Under the pieces are notes generated by a model, which saw only the letters and a list, made by a program, of their open reading frames with translations, was not told where the DNA came from and did not search any database. This document shows, in pieces, positions 1 to 8,003 of a stretch of DNA of 33,182 nt. The position numbers and the translations under genes are program-made. The first letter of the stretch is position 1; each line of letters begins with the position of its first letter. The stretch comes from an uncultured Verrucomicrobia subdivision 3 bacterium (GTDB lineage Bacteria; Verrucomicrobiota; Verrucomicrobiae; Limisphaerales; UBA11358): the NCBI GenBank assembly GCA_903921455.1, contig CAIXPZ010000238.1, positions 1 to 33,182 on the forward strand. Direction: 5' to 3'.

Positions 1-62
1 GAAAAACCGCCGGTTGGCGGTGGAACACCCTCGGAAAGTCGTCGCAGAATTGAAATCGAAAA

Positions 63-139
63 ATGACCGGACAGCAGTTTTATCCAGTTTTTAAAATAGT
101 GAAATCGCGGTCATCAAAAACTAAACGGGACAGCAGTGA
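63..139. repeat. Paired direct repeat with inner inverted repeat
   Basis: The 10-mer GGACAGCAGT occurs at 69-78 and again at 128-137. Between them an inverted repeat, ATGACCG at 63-69 and CGGTCAT at 108-114, can pair across the AT-rich middle. The second copy ends where the reading frame of the following truncated gene opens (TGA at 137-139). This looks like the end of a small repeat or a mobile-element remnant. No transposase is visible because the window begins here, so the assignment is inference. Confidence 0.45.
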
Positions 140-745
140 TTACCTGTCATTAAATTTGTGGATTGCCCCATCACCACCGCCTTGGAAAATTTGGGGCGGC
201 TGGCAGGTATAAATTATTTACTGGATCCCAAAGTCGGTTACGGAATGTCTGACAAAATTGGAAAGATGAAACCCGAACCGATCCTCTCCTTGTGTTGGCG
301 GAATGTCACTGCGAAACAGGCATTCATTGCCCTATGTGAGAATAACGATTTGATTATCTGTAAGAATCAAGCCAGTTGTTTTATTACAATCAGATCAAAA
401 GATCGTCCGATCAAACATTTCGTGGAAGGGGATTTGCTCGGCAGCGATACCAACCAGCTGGTCAAAATTCAAATGCAAGAAGTGCGTCTAGACCATGCGC
501 TAGAGCAGCTTTCCAAGCAAGCTGGTATTAAAATCCTGCTTGGCTCAATCTTGACAGAGCAAAGAGATTTGCCGGACATGCCTTCTTATCTTGGGCCTTT
601 GATTTCAATTCACTGGAATAATTGCACTCCAAAGCAAGCCATCATCGCCTTGTGTGAGAATTACAATCTCATTATCGTCAAGGATGGCATCACAGGCGTC
701 GTCAGCATCAAGCCGGGTGATTCGTCCTGTCGGGACTCCGAATGA
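140..745 (+). pseudogene. 5'-truncated protein with two STN/secretin-N0-like domains
   Basis: The frame encodes two tandem copies of a domain of about 75 residues (counting from GTG 158, roughly residues 1-82 and 106-187). Each copy has the pattern ALEnLxxxAGI, then a strand and a (T/P)KQAxIALCEN helix, then LIIxK and a final strand ending in (T/S)I. This resembles the STN/secretin N0 fold of TonB receptors and type II/IV secretins. The first possible start is GTG at 158, but homology between the copies already begins upstream: IKFVDCPITTALENL (149-193) aligns with IQMQEVRLDHALEQL. The frame is closed by TGA at 137-139, at the edge of the direct repeat. The N terminus, with any signal peptide, therefore seems to be missing. 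Function is unknown. It might be expressed from GTG 158 as a fragment. Confidence 0.55.
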
Positions 746-844
746 AGTTCATCCGTCCGTCCGGACATGGCCAGATTTCGTCAGGAAATTGATTTCTCGG
801 ATTGATTTAACGGCGCGGCTTTGGTGTCTTATGCCACGTTTAAT

Positions 845-3800
845 ATGAATCCTGTCGCCGTTCCCGTCCGCCAACGCAAATTGCTCGTCGCCAACCGCAG
901 CGAAATCGCCATCCGCGTCTTTCGCGCCGCGACGGAACTCGGCTTGCGCACCGTCGCCATCTACGCGCAGGAGGACCGCCTCGCCATCCACCGCTTCAAG
1001 GCGGACGAAGCTTACGTGGTGGGCGAAGGCAAGGGGCCCGTCGGCGCGTATCTGGATATTCCCAGCATCATCGCGCTGGCCAAGGAAAAGGGCGTGGACT
1101 TCATCCATCCCGGCTACGGCTTTCTGTCGGAGAACGCGGCGTTTGCGGAGGCTTGCGACGAGGCGGGGATCATCTTCGTGGGCCCGCGCGTGGAATTGCT
1201 GAAAAACATGGGCGACAAAACCGCCGCCCGCGCCCTGGCGCAAAAGGTCGGCGTGCCGGTGTTGCCGGGCACGGAAGACCCGATTGAAGACCGCGCCGAG
1301 GCGCTGAAGGTGGCGAAGGAGATCGGGTTCCCGCTCATCATCAAGGCGGCGTTCGGCGGCGGCGGCCGCGGCATGCGCGTCGTCCACAAGCCGGGCGATC
1401 TGGCGGATTTGCTGGACGAGGCGCAGGGCGAGGCCGGCCGGGCCTTCGGCAATCCGGCGGTGTTCCTCGAACGCTATATTCCCCGCGCCAAGCACATCGA
1501 GGTGCAGATCCTCGGCGACAAGCACGGCAAGGTGGTGCATCTGCACGAACGCGATTGCTCCGTGCAGCGCCGGCATCAGAAGGTCATCGAGATCGCCCCG
1601 AGCGTGGAATTGGAACGCAATGTGCGCGCCGAATTGTGCGATGCCGCGGTGAAGCTTTGCCGCGAGATCCGTTACGACAACGCCGGCACGGTGGAATTCC
1701 TCTACAATCAGGACACGAAGGAATGGTTCTTCATCGAGATGAACCCGCGCATCCAGGTCGAGCACACGGTCACGGAAGTCATCACCGGCCTGGACCTGGT
1801 GCGCTCGCAGATTTTGATCGCCGACGGCAAGCCGATGCACGGCAAGGAAGTGGGCATTCCCGCGCAGGAAGACATCCCGCGCAACGGCTACGCTGTGCAA
1901 TGCCGCATCACGACGGAGGATCCGGAGAATAAATTCCAGCCCGACTACGGCCGCATCCTGACGTATCGCTCGGCCGGCGGCTTCGGCGTGCGCCTCGACG
2001 GCGGCATGGGCTACGGCGGCGCGGTGGTGACGCCCTTTTACGATTCGCTGCTCGTGAAGCTGACCGTGAGCGCGCAGACCTTCGACGCCGCCTTGCAACG
2101 CATGGACCGCGCGCTGCGGGAATTTCGCATTCGCGGCGTGAAGACGAACATTCCCTTTTTGGAAAACGTCATTCACAACGACGTCTTCAAGTCCGGCCAA
2201 GCCTCCACGACGCTGATTGACACCACGCCGGAGCTATTCAATCTCAAGCCGCGCCGCGACCGCGCGACCAAGCTGCTGACCTTCATCGGCGACGTGACGG
2301 TCAACGGCAATCCGCAGGCGAAGGGATTTGTGCCGAAGGAAATCTTCACCGCCGCGCGCATCCCGGCCCACGAGCGCAAATCGGTTGCGCCGAACGGCAC
2401 CCGCCAGTTATTGCTCTCGCTCGGCGCGAAGAAGTTTGCCGAGTGGACGCTCAAGCAAAAGCCGTTGCTCATCACCGACACGACGTTCCGCGACGCCCAT
2501 CAGTCGCTCTTCGCCACCCGGTTGCGCGGCTACGACATGCTCGCCGTGGCGGAAGCCGTGGCGCAGCGCACGCCGAATCTGTTTTCGCTGGAGATGTGGG
2601 GCGGGGCGACCTTCGACACCTCGATGCGCTTCCTGCACGAAGACCCGTGGCAGCGCTTGCGCGATTTGCGCGCGCGGATTCCGAACATCTGTTTCCAGAT
2701 GCTCTTTCGCGGCTCCAACGCCGTGGGCTATTCCAATTATCCCGACAATGCCGTGGCCGGCTTCGTCAAACACGCGGCGGCGAGCGGCATGGATATCTTC
2801 CGCATCTTCGATTCGCTGAATTATCTGCCGAACCTGACCGTCGCGATGGACGCGGTGCAGGAGACGCACGCCCTCTGCGAGGCCGCGATCTGCTACACCG
2901 GCAACATTCTCGACCCCGCCCGCGACAAATATTCACTTAAGTATTACGTCAAGCTGGCGAAAGAACTGGAGAAGATGGGCGCGCATTTCCTGGCCATCAA
3001 AGACATGGCCGGCCTGTGCAAACCGGCGGCCGCCAGCGCGCTGGTGAAGGCGCTCAAGGCGGAGATTGGCATTCCGCTTCATTTCCACACGCACGACACC
3101 AGCGGCATCGCGGCGGCGAGCGTGTTGAGTGCGGCGGAGGCCGGCGTGGACATCGCGGATCTCGCCATCGCCTCGATGAGCGGCTCGACCAGCCAGCCGA
3201 ACTTGAATTCCATCGTGGCCGCGCTGCAATTCACCAGGCGCGACACGGGCTTGGATTTGGCCGCGCTGAATGAGTTCGCGGATTACTGGGAACAGGTGCG
3301 CGGCTACTATGCGCCGTTCGACACGTCGCCGAAATCCGGCAGCGCGGAAGTATATCTGCACGAGATGCCGGGCGGCCAGTTCACGAACCTGAAGGAGCAG
3401 GCCGCGTCCATGGGCCTCGGCCATCGCTGGCCGGAGATCGCCCGCACTTACGCGGAGGTGAACCAGCTGTTCGGCGACATCGTCAAGGTGACGCCCAGCA
3501 GCAAGGTCGTCGGCGACATGACGATGTTCCTGGTCACGCGCGGCATCAAGCCGGCGGATGTGTTGAACCTCGAACCCGGGGCGACGCCGTTCCCGGAGTC
3601 GGTGATCGATATGATCGGCGGCGGCCTCGGCCAGCCGATGGGCGGCTGGCCGAAGAAATTGCAGCACGTCATCCTCGGCGACCGCAAGCCGTTGAAAGGC
3701 CGGCCGGGTGAATCCTTGAAGCCGCTGAATTTCAAAAAGATTGCCGAGGAACTGTCGGCCAGACTCAAGCGCGCGGCGACGGAGGACGATGTGTTCAGCC

Positions 3801-4315
3801 ACATCATGTATCCCGAAGTGTTCGCGGCTTACACGAAGAACGAGCATCATTTCGGCGACCTCTCCGCGCTGCCCACGCCGGCGTTTTTCTACGGGATGAA
3901 ACCCGGCCAGGAAATCTCGGTGGAGATTGAGGCGGGCAAGACCCTGTTCATCCGGCTCGTCAATATCGGCGCGGTGGATGCCGAGGGCAAGCGCGCGCTG
4001 AACTTCGAGTTGAACGGCATGGCGCGCCAGCTCGCGATCGTGGACCGTTCCGCCAAGCCGACCATCAAGGCCCGCCAGAAAGCCGATCCGGCCAAGCCGG
4101 CGGAAGTGGGCGCGCCGATTCCCGGCCTCGTCACCGCGCTCGCCGTGAGCGTGGGCGCGAAGGTGGTGAAGGGCGACAAGCTGCTCACGCTCGAAGCCAT
4201 GAAAATGCAGACGACCATCTACGCGCCGGCGGACGGCGTGGTGGATGAGATCTGCGTGGCCAACGGCGACGCGCTGGAAAGCAAGGATCTGATCCTGAAA
4301 TTGCGCGCGGCGTGA
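845..4315 (+). CDS. pyc: Pyruvate carboxylase, single chain
   Basis: Biotin-dependent cytoplasmic enzyme making oxaloacetate from pyruvate, bicarbonate and ATP (anaplerosis). At 1156 residues it has the normal full length. The order is biotin carboxylase (about 10-460), with HPGYGFLSEN, the ATP-grasp loop GGGGRGMR, the ERDCSVQRRHQK stretch and EMNPRIQVEHTVTE; then carboxyltransferase (about 540-815), with TDTTFRDAHQSL, the metal/lysine motif AIKDMAGL and HFHTHDTSG; then the PYC/OADA allosteric region; then the biotinyl domain with EAMKM, whose Lys (about residue 1120, codon 4202-4204) carries biotin. ATG 845 is preferred. The frame opens at TTG 821, but the extra 8 residues are not family-like. 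No strong ribosome binding site is seen. It converges on the MFS gene with only 7 bases between the stops. Confidence 0.96.
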   Translation: MNPVAVPVRQRKLLVANRSEIAIRVFRAATELGLRTVAIYAQEDRLAIHRFKADEAYVVGEGKGPVGAYLDIPSIIALAKEKGVDFIHPGYGFLSENAAFAEACDEAGIIFVGPRVELLKNMGDKTAARALAQKVGVPVLPGTEDPIEDRAEALKVAKEIGFPLIIKAAFGGGGRGMRVVHKPGDLADLLDEAQGEAGRAFGNPAVFLERYIPRAKHIEVQILGDKHGKVVHLHERDCSVQRRHQKVIEIAPSVELERNVRAELCDAAVKLCREIRYDNAGTVEFLYNQDTKEWFFIEMNPRIQVEHTVTEVITGLDLVRSQILIADGKPMHGKEVGIPAQEDIPRNGYAVQCRITTEDPENKFQPDYGRILTYRSAGGFGVRLDGGMGYGGAVVTPFYDSLLVKLTVSAQTFDAALQRMDRALREFRIRGVKTNIPFLENVIHNDVFKSGQASTTLIDTTPELFNLKPRRDRATKLLTFIGDVTVNGNPQAKGFVPKEIFTAARIPAHERKSVAPNGTRQLLLSLGAKKFAEWTLKQKPLLITDTTFRDAHQSLFATRLRGYDMLAVAEAVAQRTPNLFSLEMWGGATFDTSMRFLHEDPWQRLRDLRARIPNICFQMLFRGSNAVGYSNYPDNAVAGFVKHAAASGMDIFRIFDSLNYLPNLTVAMDAVQETHALCEAAICYTGNILDPARDKYSLKYYVKLAKELEKMGAHFLAIKDMAGLCKPAAASALVKALKAEIGIPLHFHTHDTSGIAAASVLSAAEAGVDIADLAIASMSGSTSQPNLNSIVAALQFTRRDTGLDLAALNEFADYWEQVRGYYAPFDTSPKSGSAEVYLHEMPGGQFTNLKEQAASMGLGHRWPEIARTYAEVNQLFGDIVKVTPSSKVVGDMTMFLVTRGIKPADVLNLEPGATPFPESVIDMIGGGLGQPMGGWPKKLQHVILGDRKPLKGRPGESLKPLNFKKIAEELSARLKRAATEDDVFSHIMYPEVFAAYTKNEHHFGDLSALPTPAFFYGMKPGQEISVEIEAGKTLFIRLVNIGAVDAEGKRALNFELNGMARQLAIVDRSAKPTIKARQKADPAKPAEVGAPIPGLVTALAVSVGAKVVKGDKLLTLEAMKMQTTIYAPADGVVDEICVANGDALESKDLILKLRAA

Positions 4316-4322
4316 CGCGCGT

Positions 4323-5684
4323 TCACGTCCAGAGCCGGAGCCAGAACCGTTGCGGCGATTCGATCATGATCTTGGTCAGCAGGGCTTCCAGGCTGGCGGC
4401 CTTGGGTTCTTCCAGGCGGCGCGCCAGCACCAGCGCATACCCGAACACCGCGAACACCAGCGCGTAAAAGATGGTGTAGTGGTTCCATAGCACTCCCCCC
4501 CACTGCGTCTGCCGCTGGCCGATCAGGTCAATGAGCAGTCCCCAGGCGATGGGCGCCAGCCCCATGGCGACATTGGCGAACACCGAGTAGAGCACGAAGA
4601 AGTGGCTGCGGCCCATCGTCGGGATGATGGACATGGCGAGCCGGCTGTTCGCCATGCCGACGAGCGCGGCAAAGAGGCCCATCAGAAATTGCAGTCCCAG
4701 GATCAGCGGCAGATGCGCGGTCAGCACGCCGCCGGCGATCGCGATCCAGCCCAGTAAAATCAGTAGCCACACGCCCAGGCTCAGGCCCAGGATCGGTTTG
4801 CTCCCCACATGGTCCAGGCGGTGGCCGATCAGCCACAGGCTGCTCAATCCGCCGAGAAAGGAAACGGACGTTACAAATAAGATTTTCCCCTCCGTCAATC
4901 CGGTTTCCGTTTTCAGGAATGCCACCGTGAACGCCGTGAAGCCGCCGTAGGCCAGCGACCACACTACGACGAAGCGCAGCAGTTTCCGGAACGGCGGATG
5001 GCGCAGGATTTCCAGCCACGGCACCGGCTGGTTGGAGGAGCGGATTTCTTCCGTGATCGGCACGTCGGGCACGCGATTGAGATACAGGAGGCTCACGCCG
5101 CCCATGACCGCGCTGAAGGCAAAGATGACGGCGAATTGCCACGGCTGCGGCGCGGCGCCCAGGCACAGGGCGGAGACGATGACGGTGAGGAAGCAGCCGA
5201 GGTTGCCCATCGCCGCCTCGCCGGAGATGTAGCGGCCCCGGGAATTTTCCGGCACCAGATGCGTGATCCACGGCAGCCACGCGCAGCTGGAGATGCCCCG
5301 CACCAGATTGAAGCCGAACAGCAGCGCCAGTAGCAGCACCACCTGCGTGAGGACATCCAGATAGCCGGTGGCCAGCGGCACCAGCACCATGCCAAACGTA
5401 AACAGCGTGCGCGTGCCCCAGCCGGCCAGCACAAAGCGCTTGTAGCCCACGCGGTTGATGTATTGCGCGGCGGGGATCTGGAAGATCACCATCAGCGGCA
5501 TCATGCCCGCGATGAACCCCAGCACGGTGGCGTTCGCGTGCAGCGTCTTCGCGTAGAGAATCATCGGGCTGCCGAGGACGATCTGGAAGGAGAGGCCGTT
5601 GAAGGCGGCAAACCGCCAGGCGTTCTTCAGGCCCGGCGGAAAAGTGGGGGCGGCGGACGTTGGGCTTGGAGCGTTTTCAGGCAT
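4323..5684 (-). CDS. MFS transporter of unknown substrate
   Basis: A 453-residue polytopic inner-membrane protein with about twelve hydrophobic segments and the major facilitator layout. After a Pro/Ala-rich cytoplasmic N terminus (about residues 1-20) come paired bundles of helices, with the conserved-type loop NRVGYKRFVLAG between helices 2 and 3 and RGRYISGEAAMGN near helices 4-5. The arrangement resembles generic bacterial MFS permeases of the kind often annotated as sugar or muropeptide transporters, but no substrate can be assigned. It stands alone, transcribed towards pyc. The intergenic region beyond its start (5685-5869) is shared with the divergent small gene at 5870. Confidence 0.85.
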   Translation of the reverse strand: MPENAPSPTSAAPTFPPGLKNAWRFAAFNGLSFQIVLGSPMILYAKTLHANATVLGFIAGMMPLMVIFQIPAAQYINRVGYKRFVLAGWGTRTLFTFGMVLVPLATGYLDVLTQVVLLLALLFGFNLVRGISSCAWLPWITHLVPENSRGRYISGEAAMGNLGCFLTVIVSALCLGAAPQPWQFAVIFAFSAVMGGVSLLYLNRVPDVPITEEIRSSNQPVPWLEILRHPPFRKLLRFVVVWSLAYGGFTAFTVAFLKTETGLTEGKILFVTSVSFLGGLSSLWLIGHRLDHVGSKPILGLSLGVWLLILLGWIAIAGGVLTAHLPLILGLQFLMGLFAALVGMANSRLAMSIIPTMGRSHFFVLYSVFANVAMGLAPIAWGLLIDLIGQRQTQWGGVLWNHYTIFYALVFAVFGYALVLARRLEEPKAASLEALLTKIMIESPQRFWLRLWT

Positions 5685-5869
5685 GGAACCAATGACCCGC
5701 CACGGCCTTCGCCCTCGCGTTCCGTGGCGAGCCGTGGCTGGACTCGGGGATAGGATAACGGCGGCAAAAAATGTTTGCGAGCCGGAAACCTTTCGGGGCC
5801 TTTGGCCGCGGATCCCGGTCGGTCGCCGATTTGACTGGTTAAGCCGGATTCAATGCGGCAAACTGAATT

Positions 5870-6154
5870 GTGATTAAAACCAAATCCGCACCTCGCGCCG
5901 CCATGGAACCGCTGGCGGACGGCCAGATGTGGCATATGCCCGACGCGCTGTTGCAGGTGACCCAGCTCGGCAAGCTCCTCGTTCATTACAAACTGGGGAA
6001 ACACAACGCGGTGCGCGTCTCCAACTCCATCGGCAGCAAGACCAGCATCGAAAAATTTCTTAAAAAGAACAAGGCCGTGCTCGTGAAGGCCATCAAGCCC
6101 GCCGCCGCCAAAACGAACGGCGCGGCCAGGAAGCCGGCGTCCGCTAAGAAATAA
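5870..6154 (+). CDS. Small basic hypothetical protein
   Basis: 94 residues, starting at GTG 5870, with an alternative ATG at 5903 (MEPLADGQMWHM). I do not recognise the family. The central part, DALLQVTQLGKLLVHYKLGK followed by VRVSNSIGSKTSIEKFLKKN, looks like a compact folded domain of mixed helix and strand. The last 25 residues are Lys/Ala/Pro-rich and resemble the disordered basic tails of nucleic-acid-binding proteins. It is followed at once by a good intrinsic terminator, which supports its being a real monocistronic gene. An RNA- or DNA-binding role would be a guess from charge alone. Confidence 0.6.
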   Translation: MIKTKSAPRAAMEPLADGQMWHMPDALLQVTQLGKLLVHYKLGKHNAVRVSNSIGSKTSIEKFLKKNKAVLVKAIKPAAAKTNGAARKPASAKK

Positions 6155-6172
6155 TCATTTTCCAGCCGTCAC

Positions 6173-6202
6173 GCCGGGACTTGAAAAAGTTCCGGCTTTT
6201 TT
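6173..6202 (+). terminator. Intrinsic terminator after the small basic gene
   Basis: A 10-bp stem, GCCGGGACTT (6173-6182) against AAGTTCCGGC (6187-6196) with one G-U pair, closes a 4-base loop and is followed by a run of six T (6197-6202). Confidence 0.85.
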
Positions 6203-6244
6203 ATTAGTCAAGCCGCCCGCCGGCGCGGTAATCTTCCGGTGCTG

Positions 6245-7225
6245 ATGAATTCGTGGCGCTTCAAATTGTTATACGACGGCGACTGTCCCCTCTGCCGGCG
6301 CGAGGCGCGCTTCCTCCAAAAACGCAATCGTAACGGCTGGCTGGCCTTTGAAGACATCGCTGCGCCCGGCTTCGATCCGGCGGTTTATCACACCACGCCG
6401 GCCGAGTTGATGGGCGTCATCCACGGGGTTTTTCCCGACGGCCGCATGGTGAGGAAAGTGGCGGTGTTTCGCGAAGCGTATCGCGCTGTCGGTTTGGGCT
6501 GGGTGCTGGCCCCGGCGGGCTGGCCGGGGGTGCGCTGGTTGGCGGATGTCGGTTACGAATGGTTCGCCCGCAACCGCATGGGCATCGGCAGATTGTTTGG
6601 CCGCCAATGCGAAACGGGAACGTGCGCCGTGAATCCCCCGGCCAATCCATCCCGCCCTCATCTTGGCTGGATCATCGCGGCGTTTGCCCTGGTGCTGGCG
6701 CTGACGGCCGGCATTGAATTGTCCATGGGCCGCACCCTGTTCGGTCCGGATGGCCGGTTTGGTTTCTGGGAAGGCAGCATCTGGAGTAGTGAGAACTCGC
6801 AGCGCCTGGCGGATGCCTATTCGTTCACGCACGTCGTGCACGGCCTGGTGTTTTATGGCGGCCTGTGGCTCGTCGCGCGCCGGTGGCCGGTCCGGGCGCG
6901 GTTGCTGCTGGCGCTGGCGCTGGAAGCCGGTTGGGAAATTCTCGAGAACTCGCCGTTCATCATCAACCGCTATCGCGAAGCCACCGTCTCGCTCGGCTAC
7001 ACCGGCGACAGCGTGCTCAATTCGCTGAGCGACATTCTGATGATGACCGCCGGCTTCCTGCTGGCCGCCCGCGTCCGGCCGCGCGTCACGCTGGCGGTGA
7101 TTCTCGTTTTGGAAATCGGTTGCGCGCTCTGGATTCGCGATAACCTCACGCTCAATGTCGTCATGCTCATTCACCCGCTTGATGTCATCAAGCACTGGCA
7201 GCTGGCCGCCATGCCCGCCGGTTAA
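6245..7225 (+). CDS. DUF393 (DCC thiol-oxidoreductase-like) fused to DUF2585 membrane domain
   Basis: About 326 residues. The N-terminal 125 or so residues are a DUF393/DCC domain, recognised by LLYDGDCPLCRREA with a CxxC pair (Cys14 and Cys17 from ATG 6245). The rest matches my recollection of the DUF2585/UPF0314 family: a first membrane helix (about 142-160), SFTHVVHGLVFYGGLWL, EAGWEILENSPFIINRYREA, GDSVLNSLSDILMM and IRDNLTLNVVML, giving about five to six membrane segments. The two are usually separate proteins. Neither has a firmly known function, though DCC domains have a thioredoxin-like motif. GTG 6239 is an alternative start. A VIT1/CCC1-like gene follows after 15 bases, so the pair is probably co-transcribed, which hints at a metal or redox role at the membrane. 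Confidence 0.85.
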   Translation: MNSWRFKLLYDGDCPLCRREARFLQKRNRNGWLAFEDIAAPGFDPAVYHTTPAELMGVIHGVFPDGRMVRKVAVFREAYRAVGLGWVLAPAGWPGVRWLADVGYEWFARNRMGIGRLFGRQCETGTCAVNPPANPSRPHLGWIIAAFALVLALTAGIELSMGRTLFGPDGRFGFWEGSIWSSENSQRLADAYSFTHVVHGLVFYGGLWLVARRWPVRARLLLALALEAGWEILENSPFIINRYREATVSLGYTGDSVLNSLSDILMMTAGFLLAARVRPRVTLAVILVLEIGCALWIRDNLTLNVVMLIHPLDVIKHWQLAAMPAG

Positions 7226-7240
7226 AATCCCCGACCGTTT

Positions 7241-7936
7241 ATGCCCCAGACCCCGCACGTCGAAAAACATTTCACCGCCGGTGAAGCCGTGCGCGACATC
7301 GTCATCGGCATGTCCGATGGTCTGACCGTGCCGTTCGCGTTGGCCGCCGGCCTGACGGGCGCAATCGCGTCGTCGCACCTCATTCTTACCGCCGGCTTCG
7401 CGGAAATCGCCGCCGGTTCCATCGCCATGGGCTTGGGCGGTTATCTGGCCGCGCGCAGCGATGCGGAGCACTACGCGAGCGAGCGTCGCCGGGAGGAAGC
7501 GGAGATTGTCACCTTGCCGGAAGTGGAAGCCGGGGAAGTGCGGGAGATTTTCCAGACCTACGGCCTGACGGAAGCCGAATGCGCTCCCGTCGTCGAATCC
7601 CTGCGGCGGCGGCCGCAGGACTGGGTGGATTTCATGATGCGCTTCGAGCTGGGGCTGGAAAAACCCGTGCCCGGTCGCGCGTTGAAAAGCGCTCTCACCA
7701 TCGCGCTCTCCTACGTGGTGGGCGGAATCATTCCCCTGAGCGCGTATCTGATCTTGGCTGACGCGCATCGCGCCTTGAACATCTCCTGCGCCGTCACCTT
7801 GCTCGCGCTGCTGGTGTTCGGCGCGGTCAAAGGCCGCTTCACCGGCACCTCGATGGTGCGGAGCGGACTCCAAACGGCGTTGATCGGCGGCCTCGCCGCC
7901 GCTGCCGCGTTCGGGATCGCCCGGATGATTTCTTAA
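7241..7936 (+). CDS. VIT1/CCC1-family Fe/Mn transporter-like membrane protein
   Basis: 231 residues. Family members move ferrous iron or manganese across a membrane. The N-terminal half has HFTAGEAVRDIVIGMSDGLT, then VPFALAAGLTGA as the first helix and AGSIAMGLGGYLAARSDAEH at the end of the second, both family hallmarks. A hydrophilic Glu-rich insert (about residues 80-145, with RREEAEIVTLPEVEAGE and the helical DFMMRFELGLEKP) corresponds to the cytoplasmic metal-binding domain. Three more hydrophobic segments follow from about 150 to the end. It sits 15 bases downstream of the DUF393-DUF2585 gene. No clear Shine-Dalgarno sequence is seen. The choice between iron and manganese cannot be made from the sequence. 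Confidence 0.88.
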   Translation: MPQTPHVEKHFTAGEAVRDIVIGMSDGLTVPFALAAGLTGAIASSHLILTAGFAEIAAGSIAMGLGGYLAARSDAEHYASERRREEAEIVTLPEVEAGEVREIFQTYGLTEAECAPVVESLRRRPQDWVDFMMRFELGLEKPVPGRALKSALTIALSYVVGGIIPLSAYLILADAHRALNISCAVTLLALLVFGAVKGRFTGTSMVRSGLQTALIGGLAAAAAFGIARMIS

Positions 7937-8003
7937 CGAGTTGAGGCCGACAATCCTTGCAGTCTTGGCCCGCTAACTGCTAAATAAGCCGCCAGTTGAA
8001 GCC

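Noticed and set aside
749..2200. A 483-codon minus-strand frame opposite pyruvate carboxylase
   Set aside because: Shadow of the biotin carboxylase domain; composition biased to Ala, His, Arg and Val.
6269..7873. A 534-codon minus-strand frame opposite the DUF393-DUF2585 and VIT1-like genes
   Set aside because: It spans two genes with recognisable families on the other strand and is rich in His, Gln and Arg, so it is an antisense artefact.
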